The notes: generated by a model from the sequence alone, not told the origin. Positions 27,062 to 36,850 are shown, numbered from the stretch's first letter. The stretch: 64,000 nucleotides of DNA from Metabacillus kandeliae (GCF_021166585.1 NZ_JAJOZE010000003.1:62001-126000), one strand, 5' to 3'. Made by a program: numbers and translations.

Positions 27062-29890
27062 ATGACGCACAAGCAGCTTAACCTCTCGGATGCCATTCAG
27101 GTACTTGTTTTAATCCTCCTGAGCCTGGCCGGCAATATTTTTTCTTACCAGCTCTTCTTCGGGATCGATTTTGTGTTCGGTTCCATTTTTTCCTTTTTAG
27201 CTGCCAGAATGTTCGGCTTTAAAACAGGGCTCGCCGCAGTCATTGTTTCAAGCCTTTATACCCTCTTTTTGTGGCATCACCTCTACGGAGCCATTGCATT
27301 CATTTTAGAACTCATTCTCGTTTATACCTTAAGCAAACGAAAAAGCTACAGCTTTATTTTAATAGATGTTCTATACTGGCTGATCATCGGCATCCCTATT
27401 ATTCTTTTATCATACAGCCTGCTGCTTAACATCAGCTGGGGCCATTCTTTTCTTGTTGCCTTAAAAGATGGCATTAACGGCATATTCAATGTGATTATCT
27501 TTTCCCTGCTTCACGTTGCCATTCAAATGATAAAAAAGAATCAGCAGATTCGCTTTCAGGAGCTTCTTTTTATTATGTTTTCAGCTGTATTCCTGATTCC
27601 TTCACTTTTCTTGTTCGGTTATGAGGGAAGCAAAGAATACAAGGAAGAGCTGGATAAACTGCAGTTAATTCTAGAGAAGAAATCACAGTTTACATCCAAC
27701 TATCTTTCCAACTGGCGGCAGACTCACGAGGCCGCTCTTTCAAACTTAAAAATATCTTTAGACGAGCCGCATCTCGCTGAGCTCGGCAAGTCGATGCCAT
27801 TGCTTGAAGATCTCTATGTATATGACAGCTCACTTCATCTCGCCTATTATTATACGAAAAACAAAAAGCAGCCTTTTTATCCGGCAAAGCTTCTGACAGA
27901 TACGAGCATGCCCTATGTGACCGGCGTTTACCGTGACGCCCTTCTTAAGGCCGACATGACAAGCCTTGTCGTCCCTATTAAAGAAAAAGGATTTTCCGGC
28001 TATGTGATCGGAACATATAAAATGGAGCCGCTCTTAAAGCAGCTGAATCATCAGGATATGAGGCAAACGGATGTCAGCCTGTCTCTTTTCAGTGACAGCC
28101 TTATTGAACATCAGCGGCTCACTTCTATTAAGAGCCAAGTACAGGCCGGCCTCATGAAGGACCATACCATTTACTTAATGGAGCCTGATAATCTTTTCGT
28201 TTCAAAGGTATCCGTCTGGCAAGATTCTTATTTTGTTGAAAAAATTAATTTGCCCTACATACCATGGGATCTGGCGGCAAAAGTTCCGATTGAGCCTTAT
28301 CAGTCGAAGCTGTACGGCAATTATACCGGCATCCTTCTTTTTATGCTGCTGATCATTTTCCTTGCTCTGATCGCTGCCTATTTCCTCAGCAGATTCCTAG
28401 TTTCTTCTATTAAAAAACTGTCGCTTCTGACTGACCAGCTATCAGCCAAAAGATTAGACGCTGCAGCTATTATTTGGCCAAAGAGCTCTATTAGGGAGGT
28501 CTCAAGGCTGATCCAAGGCTTTGAGAGGCTTGTCAGCGATTTTAATCTTGTCCTTGGCGAGCTGAGGAAGAAACAAAGCAAGCTGGAATACTTTGCTCAT
28601 TACGATGTGCTGACGAACATGCATAACCGCTATTCCTTTTCAATAGAGCTCGAAAAAGCGCTGCAGAAGGCTCGCCGCGAGGAGACCATCCTTGGCGTCA
28701 TGTACTGTGACCTGGACCGCTTCAAACTGATTAATGATTCGCTAGGCCATGAGATCGGCGACGAACTGCTGAAAGGGATCGGCGACATCATCCGTGAGGT
28801 TTGCGGCAGTAAAGCGATATTGTGCCGTCATGGCGGCGATGAATTTCTTATTGCCGTGCAGGGAATTAAAAACGCGGATGAGCTGGAAATACTAAGCCAG
28901 CAGATCCTGAAAAAATTGAAGCAGCCGATACCCGTTGAAGGCCATGAAGTATCTGTTTCCTGCAGCATCGGCATCAGCCTTTTCCCCTATCATGCCGAAA
29001 CACAGGAAGAACTCTTAACGACCGCAGATATTGCGATGTTCCGGGCGAAGGAAAAAGGAAAAAACACATATGAATTTTTCAATCCCGTGCTGCGGGATAC
29101 GAGAGAGCGGAAGCTGGAGATTGAAAAAGAGCTGGAAAGAGCCTTTGAAAACAAGGAGTTTTTCTTGTACTACCAGCCGCAGGTGGATCTTGTTTCTAAA
29201 AAAATTGTCGGAGCAGAAGCACTCGTCAGGTGGCAGAATCCTAGACTTGGGAACATTTCGCCTGGTGAGTTTATTCCAATAGCTGAGGAAACGGGCTTTA
29301 TCCGAACACTTGGGGAATGGGTGATCGAGGAAGCAGCTGCAGGATTGCAAAAGCTGCGCTCTGCCGGCTACTGTGATATATCTTTTTCTGTTAACATTTC
29401 CATCAAGCAGTTTTATCATCAGTCACTGCCTGATATACTCAGCCAAAAGTTAGAAGAATATGAGGTTCCAAGGGAACGATTAAAAATAGAGATTACAGAA
29501 AGTGTTGTCATCGATCATCTGGAACTTGTGCTGAGCCAGCTGCAAAGGATTAAAGAATTAGGCATTGAAATTGCTTTGGATGACTTTGGCACAGGCTATT
29601 CTTCGCTAAACTACTTAAAAAAGCTTCCGATTGATATTGTAAAAATAGACAGGTCTTTTATTCAGGATATTATAGACGATGCCCAGGACGCTGCTATTGT
29701 ACAGGCTGTTATCAGCATCGCTGATTCCATGAATTTGAATGTGATTGCAGAAGGCATTGAAAAAGAGGAACAAAGCAGGCTGCTGGGAGAAATCGGCTGC
29801 AGGCAGGGACAGGGCTTTTACTACAGCAGGCCTGTACCTCTTGATACACTGACAGATATTTTAAGTATCGATGCCATTTTAGCAGATTAA
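27062..29890 (+). CDS. Membrane GGDEF-EAL bifunctional c-di-GMP protein
   Basis: 942 residues. The N-terminal membrane block (about 10-165) has five to six helices, resembling an integral-membrane sensory domain. A helix at about 175-195, an extracellular sensor region (about 200-430) and another helix (about 432-455) precede a HAMP-like stretch. The GGDEF domain (about 515-680) has an intact HGGDEF active site and no RxxD inhibitory site just before it. The EAL domain (about 690-935) keeps EALVRW, ITESVV, DDFGTGYSS and AEGIEKEEQ, so both synthesis and hydrolysis of c-di-GMP look possible. Single gene with a strong terminator. The second such protein is at the window end. Confidence 0.92.
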   Translation: MTHKQLNLSDAIQVLVLILLSLAGNIFSYQLFFGIDFVFGSIFSFLAARMFGFKTGLAAVIVSSLYTLFLWHHLYGAIAFILELILVYTLSKRKSYSFILIDVLYWLIIGIPIILLSYSLLLNISWGHSFLVALKDGINGIFNVIIFSLLHVAIQMIKKNQQIRFQELLFIMFSAVFLIPSLFLFGYEGSKEYKEELDKLQLILEKKSQFTSNYLSNWRQTHEAALSNLKISLDEPHLAELGKSMPLLEDLYVYDSSLHLAYYYTKNKKQPFYPAKLLTDTSMPYVTGVYRDALLKADMTSLVVPIKEKGFSGYVIGTYKMEPLLKQLNHQDMRQTDVSLSLFSDSLIEHQRLTSIKSQVQAGLMKDHTIYLMEPDNLFVSKVSVWQDSYFVEKINLPYIPWDLAAKVPIEPYQSKLYGNYTGILLFMLLIIFLALIAAYFLSRFLVSSIKKLSLLTDQLSAKRLDAAAIIWPKSSIREVSRLIQGFERLVSDFNLVLGELRKKQSKLEYFAHYDVLTNMHNRYSFSIELEKALQKARREETILGVMYCDLDRFKLINDSLGHEIGDELLKGIGDIIREVCGSKAILCRHGGDEFLIAVQGIKNADELEILSQQILKKLKQPIPVEGHEVSVSCSIGISLFPYHAETQEELLTTADIAMFRAKEKGKNTYEFFNPVLRDTRERKLEIEKELERAFENKEFFLYYQPQVDLVSKKIVGAEALVRWQNPRLGNISPGEFIPIAEETGFIRTLGEWVIEEAAAGLQKLRSAGYCDISFSVNISIKQFYHQSLPDILSQKLEEYEVPRERLKIEITESVVIDHLELVLSQLQRIKELGIEIALDDFGTGYSSLNYLKKLPIDIVKIDRSFIQDIIDDAQDAAIVQAVISIADSMNLNVIAEGIEKEEQSRLLGEIGCRQGQGFYYSRPVPLDTLTDILSIDAILAD

Positions 29891-29893
29891 TAA

Positions 29894-29925
29894 GAAGATC
29901 AGCGGATAGCCGCTGATCTTCTTTT
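29894..29925 (+). terminator. Terminator of the GGDEF-EAL gene
   Basis: Perfect 12-bp arms GAAGATCAGCGG / CCGCTGATCTTC with loop ATAG and a T-run. Confidence 0.93.
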
Positions 29926-29964
29926 CTATGTTTCAAAAGGCTCCCCGTTTTCCCCGAAGGGATA

Positions 29965-30531
29965 TTACGTTAGATAAAGTCCATTCTCAACTTCCTCACT
30001 GCCCGGCAGATAAAAGTTTTCTTCCAGTTCAAGCTGCCATTTCAGTGCTTCCTGCTGCAGTTTTTTGTGCCTGATCAGCAGGGTAAGCATCATGCGGGAA
30101 GCTTTATCAATTCTTGCTTGCACCGCTTCCGGCGAAAGAGGAACATACAGGCTTTTGCCATTTGTAAACATCACCATGCACTTCCCATTATAAGGCACAG
30201 CGCTTTTGAAATTTTTGCAGCCAATCCATATACATGTATCGCTCTCTGGTGAAGCAGTTGGAGCAAAATACAAATGAAGGAGTTCATTGATACAGATAGG
30301 GAGCATTTTTTGACCAGGAAAAAGATCACCTGCCGCTTTGACACGTCCCTTATAGCAGCTTCCAAAATAAAGACAATTTTCATGAATGATCTTCTTCGGT
30401 GATTTTAATACCTTCACTTCCTGAAACTGTTCTCCTGCGTCAGCACAGAGCTCACCATATTCGTTGTAAACCGGTGATAAGTAATTGGTTTGGCCGCTTA
30501 TCAAATAACTTTTTCTGTCTTTTTCAAACAT
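29965..30531 (-). CDS. comK: ComK-family competence transcription factor
   Basis: 188 residues. It matches the ComK family: Ser/Tyr/Leu-rich N-terminus (YLISGQTNYLSPVYNE), a central block IIHENCLYFGSCYKGR corresponding to the conserved CRFFGSSYAGR region of Bacillus subtilis ComK, then IWIGCKNF and FTNGKSLYVPLS (B. subtilis FSNGKTMELPIS). ComK activates DNA-uptake genes and its own gene. GGGGG ribosome site. Many Bacillaceae carry two comK-like genes (comK1/comK2), and which this is cannot be told. Its presence suggests latent natural competence, although no DNA-uptake gene is in the window. Confidence 0.88.
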   Translation of the reverse strand: MFEKDRKSYLISGQTNYLSPVYNEYGELCADAGEQFQEVKVLKSPKKIIHENCLYFGSCYKGRVKAAGDLFPGQKMLPICINELLHLYFAPTASPESDTCIWIGCKNFKSAVPYNGKCMVMFTNGKSLYVPLSPEAVQARIDKASRMMLTLLIRHKKLQQEALKWQLELEENFYLPGSEEVENGLYLT

Positions 30532-30602
30532 ATATATCCCCCTTTTTATTTGGTTAATAGCCTCCTCCCCTCAGATATAGGTCTTACTTCCCTCTACCCG
30601 GC

Positions 30603-30658
30603 AGTTCTTTTGAACTATCAGATATTTCTATTATATAAAAATACTAATATTTGGTAAG
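30603..30658 (-). promoter_or_regulatory. Candidate comK promoter with palindrome
   Basis: Minus-strand TATAAT (30635-30630) with a weak -35 CTTACC (30658-30653) at 17 bp, in a very A+T-rich leader. A perfect palindrome AGTTC-TTTT-GAACT lies at 30603-30616, in the early transcribed region. Confidence 0.4.
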
Positions 30659-30710
30659 TTAATTATATGTAAACTTTTGTAAAATTGTAGATTTTATTGC
30701 CGTAAAATGT

Positions 30711-30737
30711 AAAAAACCGGCTTTTCAGCCGGCTTTC
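30711..30737 (-). terminator. Terminator of manA
   Basis: Minus-strand AAGCCGGC / GCCGGTT hairpin followed by TTTTTT, immediately after the stop codon at 30739. Confidence 0.9.
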
Positions 30738-30738
30738 T

Positions 30739-31689
30739 TTACACATGGGAAACAATCAGTTCAAGCTCCCCGTCTAATTGGTATGTTCCAGTTTCAGCAG
30801 GCAGGATAAAATGCATTCCCTTTGAAAGCGGGAAGGTAAGATCTCCTTGAGTAAAAATGCCATCTCCCTTTATGACACTCACAAGCAGGAACGGCTCGTC
30901 CTGGGTAAGGCTGACTTCACCTTTTACTTCCCATTTTGCAACAGAGAAATATTTTTCCTTCACATAAGAAGTGATCGCCATATTGCCGAGCTCATTTCTC
31001 GCAGGCTTTCCTTGCCAATCTGTGTGAGGCACCTTTGTCACCTCTACTGACTGCCTCAGGTGAAGATCGCGCGTATTGCCTTCTGTGTCTTTTCGGTTAT
31101 AGTCGTATACACGGTAAGTTGTGTCAGAGCTTTGCTGTGTTTCAAGAACAAGCGTGCCTTCGCACAGCGCATGGATCGTGCCGCTCGGAACATAATAGAA
31201 GTCGCCCGGCTTAATGCTGACTCTGCGGAGAAGACGGTCCCATTCATCCGCTTCAATCATGGAAACAAGCTCCTCGCGGGACTCAGCGTTATGCCCGTAT
31301 ACCATTCCAGCGCCTTCCTTGCAGTCAATAATGTACCAGCATTCTGTTTTTCCCAGCTCTCCGTTTTCGTAAGCTCCTGCATATTCATCATCAGGGTGAA
31401 CCTGTACAGATAGGTCCTTCTTGGCATCCAGTATCTTTGTCAGCAGCGGGAATTTTTCTCCTGCAACATTTCCAAAAAGCTCGCGGTGGTTTTCCCAAAG
31501 CTCGCTCAGTGTTTTCCCCTGCAGTTCTCCGAGGGCCACAACGCTCTGCCCGTTCGGATGGGCTGAAATCGCCCAGCATTCTCCCGTTGTTTCTGTCGGA
31601 ATGTCGTAGCCAAACTCATCCCTAAGGGCTGTGCCTCCCCAAATGCGGTCCTGAAAAACAGGACGTAAAAAGATCGGTGACTGGCTCAT
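30739..31689 (-). CDS. manA: Mannose-6-phosphate isomerase, class I
   Basis: 316 residues, usual for the Bacillus-type short enzymes. Two-cupin fold with Zn ligands in VQVHPDDEYA (about residue 98), the GKTECWYII block and YVPSGTIHALCEG (about 170), followed by YRVYDYNR. It interconverts mannose-6-phosphate and fructose-6-phosphate. It lies next to the mannoside-type uptake and phosphorolysis operon and would feed the released mannose (after phosphorylation) into glycolysis. It has its own terminator and a 147-bp upstream gap, so it is probably a separate transcript. Confidence 0.94.
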   Translation of the reverse strand: MSQSPIFLRPVFQDRIWGGTALRDEFGYDIPTETTGECWAISAHPNGQSVVALGELQGKTLSELWENHRELFGNVAGEKFPLLTKILDAKKDLSVQVHPDDEYAGAYENGELGKTECWYIIDCKEGAGMVYGHNAESREELVSMIEADEWDRLLRRVSIKPGDFYYVPSGTIHALCEGTLVLETQQSSDTTYRVYDYNRKDTEGNTRDLHLRQSVEVTKVPHTDWQGKPARNELGNMAITSYVKEKYFSVAKWEVKGEVSLTQDEPFLLVSVIKGDGIFTQGDLTFPLSKGMHFILPAETGTYQLDGELELIVSHV

Positions 31690-31796
31690 GCGGCGTCTTC
31701 CTTCCTATTTATAATATGTATGTGTTTTCAACGTCTATTCTACCATGATTATTCCCTAGGAAATGGCCGAAAAAACCTCTGCGCTCTTTTTAAATA

Positions 31797-31831
31797 GCTA
31801 AAAGCCAAAGCCCTTTTTAGGCTTTGGCTTC
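31797..31831 (-). terminator. Terminator of the mannoside operon
   Basis: Minus-strand AAGCCAAAGCC / GGCTTTGGCTT with TTTT after it, right behind the GH130 stop codon. Confidence 0.88.
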
Positions 31832-31836
31832 TTTTC

Positions 31837-32892
31837 TTATAGCTTAAGTGATTCTAATACTTCTCTCAGGCTGATTTCCGCACAGGCCATTGAGGTATCG
31901 GCCGCTCCATAATACATTTTGATCGTATCGCCATGCGATATAGCACCGCAGGAAAAGACAACATTTCCGAAAAATCCGTGCTGCTCATAGTCTGCTTCAG
32001 GCGAGAGGATCGGCTTTTCGGAACGGGCAATCACCTTTTTCGGATCATTCAGGTCCAGCAGCACGCCTCCCATGCAATAGCGGTTATCATCTGAAGCACC
32101 GTGATACAGGGCAAGCCATCCTTGCTCCGTTTTGATTGGAACCGCTCCGCCCCCGATACGCGCATTGTCCCAATGGTTTTCTCTCAGGCCGAACAAATGA
32201 TGATGATTGCCCCAATAAAGCAGGTTATCCGATTCGGCAAGCCATACTTCAGGGTATCCGTTGCTTTTCGGAACTGGCCGGTGCAGCGCATAGTATTTGC
32301 CGTTAATCTTTTCAGGAAAAATCGCGACATCCTTGTTTTCCGGAGCAAAAATCATGCCTAAATGCTCTACATTGATAAAATCCGAGGTCCGGACCATTGC
32401 TTCGCCGGCACCCATAGGTGATACAGCCGTGAAATAAATATAGTACTCCTCCCCGATCTGGGTGATGCGGGGATCCTCCAAGCCAAAAATTTCGTGGGCT
32501 GTTGACGGGTAAATAAATGGCTCAGGGTCGACGGTGAAATTGCGGCCGTCCTTGCTTCTTGCAATCCGAAGATAAGAGAGAGAGGTTAAGTAGGCAAACT
32601 GTTCGCTGCCGCTTTTTCTGATAACCCGCGGATCGGAGAAGTCATATCTTTCATCAGTTCTATACAGCTCTTTTACTTCAAGCTCTTTTTTGTCAGGATG
32701 GTAAATGGGCGCTTTAATGACGTCATGCTCACCGCTGATTGGGCGTTCCGCAACCCTTAAAAGCATGATCACCTCATCCTTGAATTCTGCGATGCCTGCA
32801 TTAAACGCTCCGATCACTTCAAAGTTTTCATGATATGGCTTTACGTCTTCCGGCGTGATAAGGGGATTTTCCTCGTATCGGTATGGTGTCAT
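31837..32892 (-). CDS. GH130-family mannoside phosphorylase
   Basis: 351 residues forming a five-bladed propeller: NPLITPEDV at the start, NAGIAEFKDEVIMLLRVAE, the conserved GLEDPRI (about residue 138), HRPVPKS, GGGAVPI and a C-terminal AADT. GH130 enzymes phosphorolyse beta-mannosides (beta-1,4- or beta-1,2-linked, or Man-GlcNAc) to alpha-mannose-1-phosphate. The subfamily and linkage cannot be fixed by eye. No signal peptide, so it acts on imported oligosaccharide. Start overlaps the DUF1861 stop by 4 bp (ATGA). ManA next door supports mannose metabolism. Confidence 0.9.
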   Translation of the reverse strand: MTPYRYEENPLITPEDVKPYHENFEVIGAFNAGIAEFKDEVIMLLRVAERPISGEHDVIKAPIYHPDKKELEVKELYRTDERYDFSDPRVIRKSGSEQFAYLTSLSYLRIARSKDGRNFTVDPEPFIYPSTAHEIFGLEDPRITQIGEEYYIYFTAVSPMGAGEAMVRTSDFINVEHLGMIFAPENKDVAIFPEKINGKYYALHRPVPKSNGYPEVWLAESDNLLYWGNHHHLFGLRENHWDNARIGGGAVPIKTEQGWLALYHGASDDNRYCMGGVLLDLNDPKKVIARSEKPILSPEADYEQHGFFGNVVFSCGAISHGDTIKMYYGAADTSMACAEISLREVLESLKL

Positions 32893-33824
32893 GATGCCTG
32901 CTCCTCTGCTTCATATTTTTTAAAAGGATCTTCCAGTTGGATTTTTTGAGCTTCTGCATCACTGATCCCAGCGTACAGCTCGGCGTAACCATCGCCCTTT
33001 CTGACTAAGCCGCCGCTGAACACTACATCCTCCAAGTCCGGGCGCTTCGTTTCTCCCGGAAGGAAATTGCGGCGCTCGGCAATCAGTTCAATCTCAGAGC
33101 AGTCCAGCGTATCGGGGTTCAGCTGAAAAGCCATTGGATAATAGTGCCTGTCGCCAGCCTCATCAAAAGAAGCGATATGCCCTAATATACCAAGCATGCC
33201 ATTGCTGAGAAGATGCGCTTCATTTGCTCCGCCCCACTCATCTTCTGCGAACTGACCAGTTAACAGAGGCGCCTCATCGATAACCTTTACTGACAGGTCT
33301 TTAAGGGAAGCCACAGTTGTAAAACCGATTTTCCCGCGTCCTCCCTTCTCGCCTTGAGGCCGCGTCAAAACACCAATCGATCCGCTATGCAGCTGAATGA
33401 GCCGCAAATCCTTCATCCCGTCAGGCCCTTCAAAAAACTTTGTTAATCCTGCCAGATTCTTTCCTTTATAAAAAACAGTTCTCCAGCCAAGTGCGTTTGC
33501 CAAAACAGGATGCGGAAAGGTTTCAACTCCGCCAATGACAAGCTCCCCACTGATGACGGTATAAAACGGATCCTGAAGAGACAGAACAGGTGTGTTTTCT
33601 TTCGGCATCCACACCTCTCCCTGTTTGCTGAAAAACAGGATCCTGGATTCCTCGCTGTCCCTCGCCTCTACCCTGCCTGCGATTACGGATTCTCCCACGT
33701 TTTCAAATGGAGCAGTAACGTTGTAAACATCCAGCTCCTCCACCCCGCCGAAGAGAATCTTTTCAGGATTAAAAGGCTGGCTCCCCTCCTGAAACTCTGT
33801 TAGTAATTCTGCACATGTTTTCAT
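32889..33824 (-). CDS. DUF1861 (MTP-1) family protein, beta-propeller-like
   Basis: 311 residues, cytoplasmic. Recognised as DUF1861-like from FGGVEELDVYN and VIAGRVEARDSE, FSKQGEVW and a C-terminal DLEDVVFSGGLVR with GKGDGYAELYAGISDAE-like segments. The fold resembles GH43/GH130 propellers. Members commonly sit beside GH130 phosphorylases and sugar ABC transporters, as here, so a glycoside-processing role is likely, but no activity is established to my knowledge. It has a GGAGG site and overlaps the next gene. Confidence 0.8.
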   Translation of the reverse strand: MKTCAELLTEFQEGSQPFNPEKILFGGVEELDVYNVTAPFENVGESVIAGRVEARDSEESRILFFSKQGEVWMPKENTPVLSLQDPFYTVISGELVIGGVETFPHPVLANALGWRTVFYKGKNLAGLTKFFEGPDGMKDLRLIQLHSGSIGVLTRPQGEKGGRGKIGFTTVASLKDLSVKVIDEAPLLTGQFAEDEWGGANEAHLLSNGMLGILGHIASFDEAGDRHYYPMAFQLNPDTLDCSEIELIAERRNFLPGETKRPDLEDVVFSGGLVRKGDGYAELYAGISDAEAQKIQLEDPFKKYEAEEQAS

Positions 33825-33847
33825 AGTGTACGATGCCTCCAGCGTGC

Positions 33848-34678
33848 TTATTTTAATGTGAATTGCATGCCTTCCTGGAACTTCTTGGCGAAAAAGAGGA
33901 AGAGAACGATAATAGGCAAGGTTAATAGAACAGATGCGGCATACATCGGACCCGGATATCCCCCATATGGACCGAACATTTGCGAAAGCAGAACGTTCAA
34001 TGTCAGCATGCTGTCGCTCCGGACAACAACCATATCCCAGAGAAGCTCTGTCCAGCGTTCCATAAATAAAAACAGAAAGATGACGGTTGTAATGGACTTT
34101 GACATCGGCAGCACAACGCGGTACATAATCTGAAAATCAGAGGCACCATCAAGCCTTGCTGCTTCAATAAAGGTGTCCGGAATCGCCCGGAAAAAGTTCG
34201 TGTACATAAAGACCGCCCACAGGCTCATCGCCTTTGGCAGAATCATAGCCAAGTAAGAATCATAGATTCCTAAGTTTTGGATAAGCAAGAAGGAAGGAAT
34301 CAGCAAAATGATCGCAGGAAAAAACATTTGAAAAAGAATAATGTTGTCGAGCATTCTTTTTCCTTTAAACTCAAGCTTTGCGAGTGCATAGCCGACCATA
34401 ATGGCGGTCACCATCATCAGCAGAGTCGAAGCCGTTGAGACGATAAAGCTGTTTAAAAATGCCCGCAGCCACGGCCTCGGAATAACAGCCTCGCCGCCGC
34501 CAAACAGCCACTCCCATGAGCGAAGGGTAAAATGCGACGGGATAAGTTTCTTATCAACCTGGCCCCAGTCCGCAAATGAATTGAGCACCATGTAAAGGTA
34601 TGGAAACACCATAACCAGGAGCAGGATGGATGCAAGCGTATAGCGGACTGCCAAGCTTTTATTGTTAGACCCAGCCAT
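33848..34678 (-). CDS. Sugar ABC transporter permease (MalG type)
   Basis: 276 residues with six predicted transmembrane helices. The EAA loop that contacts the ATPase reads EAARLDGASDFQIMYRVVLP (about residue 185). The C-terminal end FQEGMQFTLK is typical of MalG-like proteins. It imports an oligosaccharide, probably a mannoside given the neighbours. It overlaps the MalF-type gene by 14 bp. No ATPase gene is in the operon, so a shared MsmX-type ATPase is expected elsewhere. Confidence 0.92.
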   Translation of the reverse strand: MAGSNNKSLAVRYTLASILLLVMVFPYLYMVLNSFADWGQVDKKLIPSHFTLRSWEWLFGGGEAVIPRPWLRAFLNSFIVSTASTLLMMVTAIMVGYALAKLEFKGKRMLDNIILFQMFFPAIILLIPSFLLIQNLGIYDSYLAMILPKAMSLWAVFMYTNFFRAIPDTFIEAARLDGASDFQIMYRVVLPMSKSITTVIFLFLFMERWTELLWDMVVVRSDSMLTLNVLLSQMFGPYGGYPGPMYAASVLLTLPIIVLFLFFAKKFQEGMQFTLK

Positions 34679-35543
34679 TGCGCTTCCCCCACAGTTCTAA
34701 TAGTTTTCGGATAATGAAAATGGAAATAAAGGTCACAATCGAGGCAATGATCGCTACAGCTGAAGCGTAGCCTGCCTGCAGATTTTTAAAGGCTTGATTG
34801 AAAATTTCCATCTGCCACGTATTGGTTGCATTGTTCGGACCTCCCCCTGTCAGCTGGTAGACCTCTGTAAAAATGCCGAACGTGACCCCGATCGACAAAA
34901 TCAGAACAGTAAACAGCGCAGGGTATAAAAGCGGCAGCGTGATTCTGAAAAACCGCTGTCTCGCATTGACGCCATCAATGGCAGCGGCTTCATAAATCTC
35001 GCTGTTGATGCTCTCAAAGCCCGAGGTCAGGATAAGCGCATAATAGCCCGTGAACTTCCAGGCAATGATCACAGCGACAACAAAAAGAGCGGAAAACGGC
35101 GATCCAAGCCAGTTGATATCAAGCCCGAAGGTTCCTCTTAAAAAAGCATTCAGCGGGCTGTTGTAGGACAAAAATCCTTTTACGATAAAAGCAGAGACAA
35201 CACCTGATGAAAGGTACGGCAGGAAAAAGCCGATTAAAAACAAGCCTTTAAATTTCGGAAGCCCGTGAATCAGCCCTGCCACGATAAGCGATAAAACAAT
35301 AACAAGCGGGACAAATGCTGCCATAAATTTAAAGGTAACGCCAAAGGCCGCCTGCACCCCCGGGTTTTGAAGAGCTTTTACATAATTTTCGATGCCTTTA
35401 TAGGCGTATTCCGGTGAAATGAGATTCCAGTCTGTAATCGACAATTGCAGGGACCATAAGAGCGGAATCAGGAAAAAGACAATGCCGTATAAAAGGTATG
35501 GACTGGCGAAGAGCCAGCCCATCGTATTCCCTTTTGACTTCAT
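34665..35543 (-). CDS. Sugar ABC transporter permease (MalF type)
   Basis: 292 residues, six predicted helices. EAA motif YEAAAIDGVNARQRFFRITL around residue 190. GGGPNNATNTW is a loop typical of this subfamily. Forms the heteromeric channel with the MalG-type protein. Start overlaps the binding-protein stop by 4 bp. Confidence 0.92.
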   Translation of the reverse strand: MKSKGNTMGWLFASPYLLYGIVFFLIPLLWSLQLSITDWNLISPEYAYKGIENYVKALQNPGVQAAFGVTFKFMAAFVPLVIVLSLIVAGLIHGLPKFKGLFLIGFFLPYLSSGVVSAFIVKGFLSYNSPLNAFLRGTFGLDINWLGSPFSALFVVAVIIAWKFTGYYALILTSGFESINSEIYEAAAIDGVNARQRFFRITLPLLYPALFTVLILSIGVTFGIFTEVYQLTGGGPNNATNTWQMEIFNQAFKNLQAGYASAVAIIASIVTFISIFIIRKLLELWGKRNGWV

Positions 35544-36850
35544 TGCTTAAGACCTCCCTGGATGGCCTGTTTCATTGCCTTCCAGCCTTCTTCAGGCGAT
35601 ATGGTTCCTTGTACAACAGGATTGACAGCCTGCTGGCCGATCATGGTTTGCAGGTCATTGTAATTGGCATTATCTATGGATGGAATCGCATTTGGCACGG
35701 ATTCTGCGTAAGGCTGCAGTTCAGGGTTTTCTTTAAAGAATTTCGAGAAAGTTTCATTTGATGACAAATCGTCTCTTGCCGGCGGAAGATTTGTTTTTTC
35801 CAGCCATTTCAAATCATTTTCAGGCTTTGAATACACCCATTGAATGAATTTCAGCGCTGCTTTCTTTTGCTCCTCTGTTGCCTGTGCAAATATGACAAGC
35901 CCTTTTGTATCTGCAAAAGTTTTGACATTTTCTGTGCTCGCTCCATCTGGGACAGGCGGCGGTGCAAGGGTAAACGTTTTGCCGTAGTTCATATCAGGAA
36001 ATTTTTCTGCCCAGTAGCTGAAGGTCCAGGGGCCGATATCGGTAAAAATACCTGTGCCTGTTTCAAACGGATCCTGTGCCTGTTTCGCAAGCAGACCTTT
36101 TTCCTTGCGCACATCATCAAGGAATGTCAACGTTTGAACGCCTGCTTTGTCATCTGCGACAAATTTGTCACCTTCAATAAAGTTGTTGCCGTTTGATGCC
36201 GCGTCATAAAGCATGAAAAAGTCGAACCAGCGCTTCCAGGCAGTCGGATCAGCAAGGTCTGCTTTCGCCCAGAGGTATTTGTCCGGATACTTCTGCTTCA
36301 GCTTTTTCACGACATCCAGCACTTCACTGTAGGTTTTCGGCGGTGAATCATAGCCAAGCTCTTTTAAAATATCGAGGCGCCAGCCGAACAGCATGGGATT
36401 GGAATAGATCGGCAGCACATATTGATGGCCGTCAGAAAACTTCCATGACTTTACTGTGTTTGTCATGTTGCGTGACTTGACAATGTCATTAAATCCATCT
36501 ATTTGGTCAAGCGGTGCAAGGGCCTTGCTGTCAGCAAGCTGTGCGGCAAAACCTCTATTAATGTTTTCAGAAATCGTCGGCGCTGATTTTCCGGCAAGAG
36601 CAGATTGAATGCTTGCTTCAGATGTCGGACTTTCTTTAATGGCTGATACGTTCACCTTAATTTTTGGATTTTCCTTTTGGAATTCCTGCGCCATTTCCTT
36701 CCAGTAAACTTGCTGCGGCGGGTTTGGCGCGGCCCAGAAATCAATTGTCGTAACCCCGTTTTTTGTCGAGCTGTCTCCACTGTTTGAGCATCCGGCCATA
36801 ACCCCAATGGCCAAGGATGCGGCTAAAAGCAAACCTGTTTTTCTTTTCAC
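35540..36850 (-). CDS. Sugar-binding lipoprotein of an ABC transporter
   Basis: 436 residues from a GTG at 36850, because GGAGG lies 8 nt before it; the ATG at 36859 is inside that ribosome site. Lipobox VMAGC with Cys at residue 21, then a Ser/Gly linker and an SBP_bac_1 fold (DFWAAPNPPQQVYWKEMAQEF, FETGTGIFTDIGPW). It captures oligosaccharide at the membrane and delivers it to the two permeases. First gene of the LacI-controlled operon, with two operator-like sites upstream. Confidence 0.92.
   Translation of the reverse strand: MKRKTGLLLAASLAIGVMAGCSNSGDSSTKNGVTTIDFWAAPNPPQQVYWKEMAQEFQKENPKIKVNVSAIKESPTSEASIQSALAGKSAPTISENINRGFAAQLADSKALAPLDQIDGFNDIVKSRNMTNTVKSWKFSDGHQYVLPIYSNPMLFGWRLDILKELGYDSPPKTYSEVLDVVKKLKQKYPDKYLWAKADLADPTAWKRWFDFFMLYDAASNGNNFIEGDKFVADDKAGVQTLTFLDDVRKEKGLLAKQAQDPFETGTGIFTDIGPWTFSYWAEKFPDMNYGKTFTLAPPPVPDGASTENVKTFADTKGLVIFAQATEEQKKAALKFIQWVYSKPENDLKWLEKTNLPPARDDLSSNETFSKFFKENPELQPYAESVPNAIPSIDNANYNDLQTMIGQQAVNPVVQGTISPEEGWKAMKQAIQGGLKQ

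Noticed and set aside
30617-30700. ComK-box (AAAA-N5-TTTT) pairs upstream of comK
   Set aside because: The A+T-rich leader has several near matches but none with correct five-base spacing and paired boxes.
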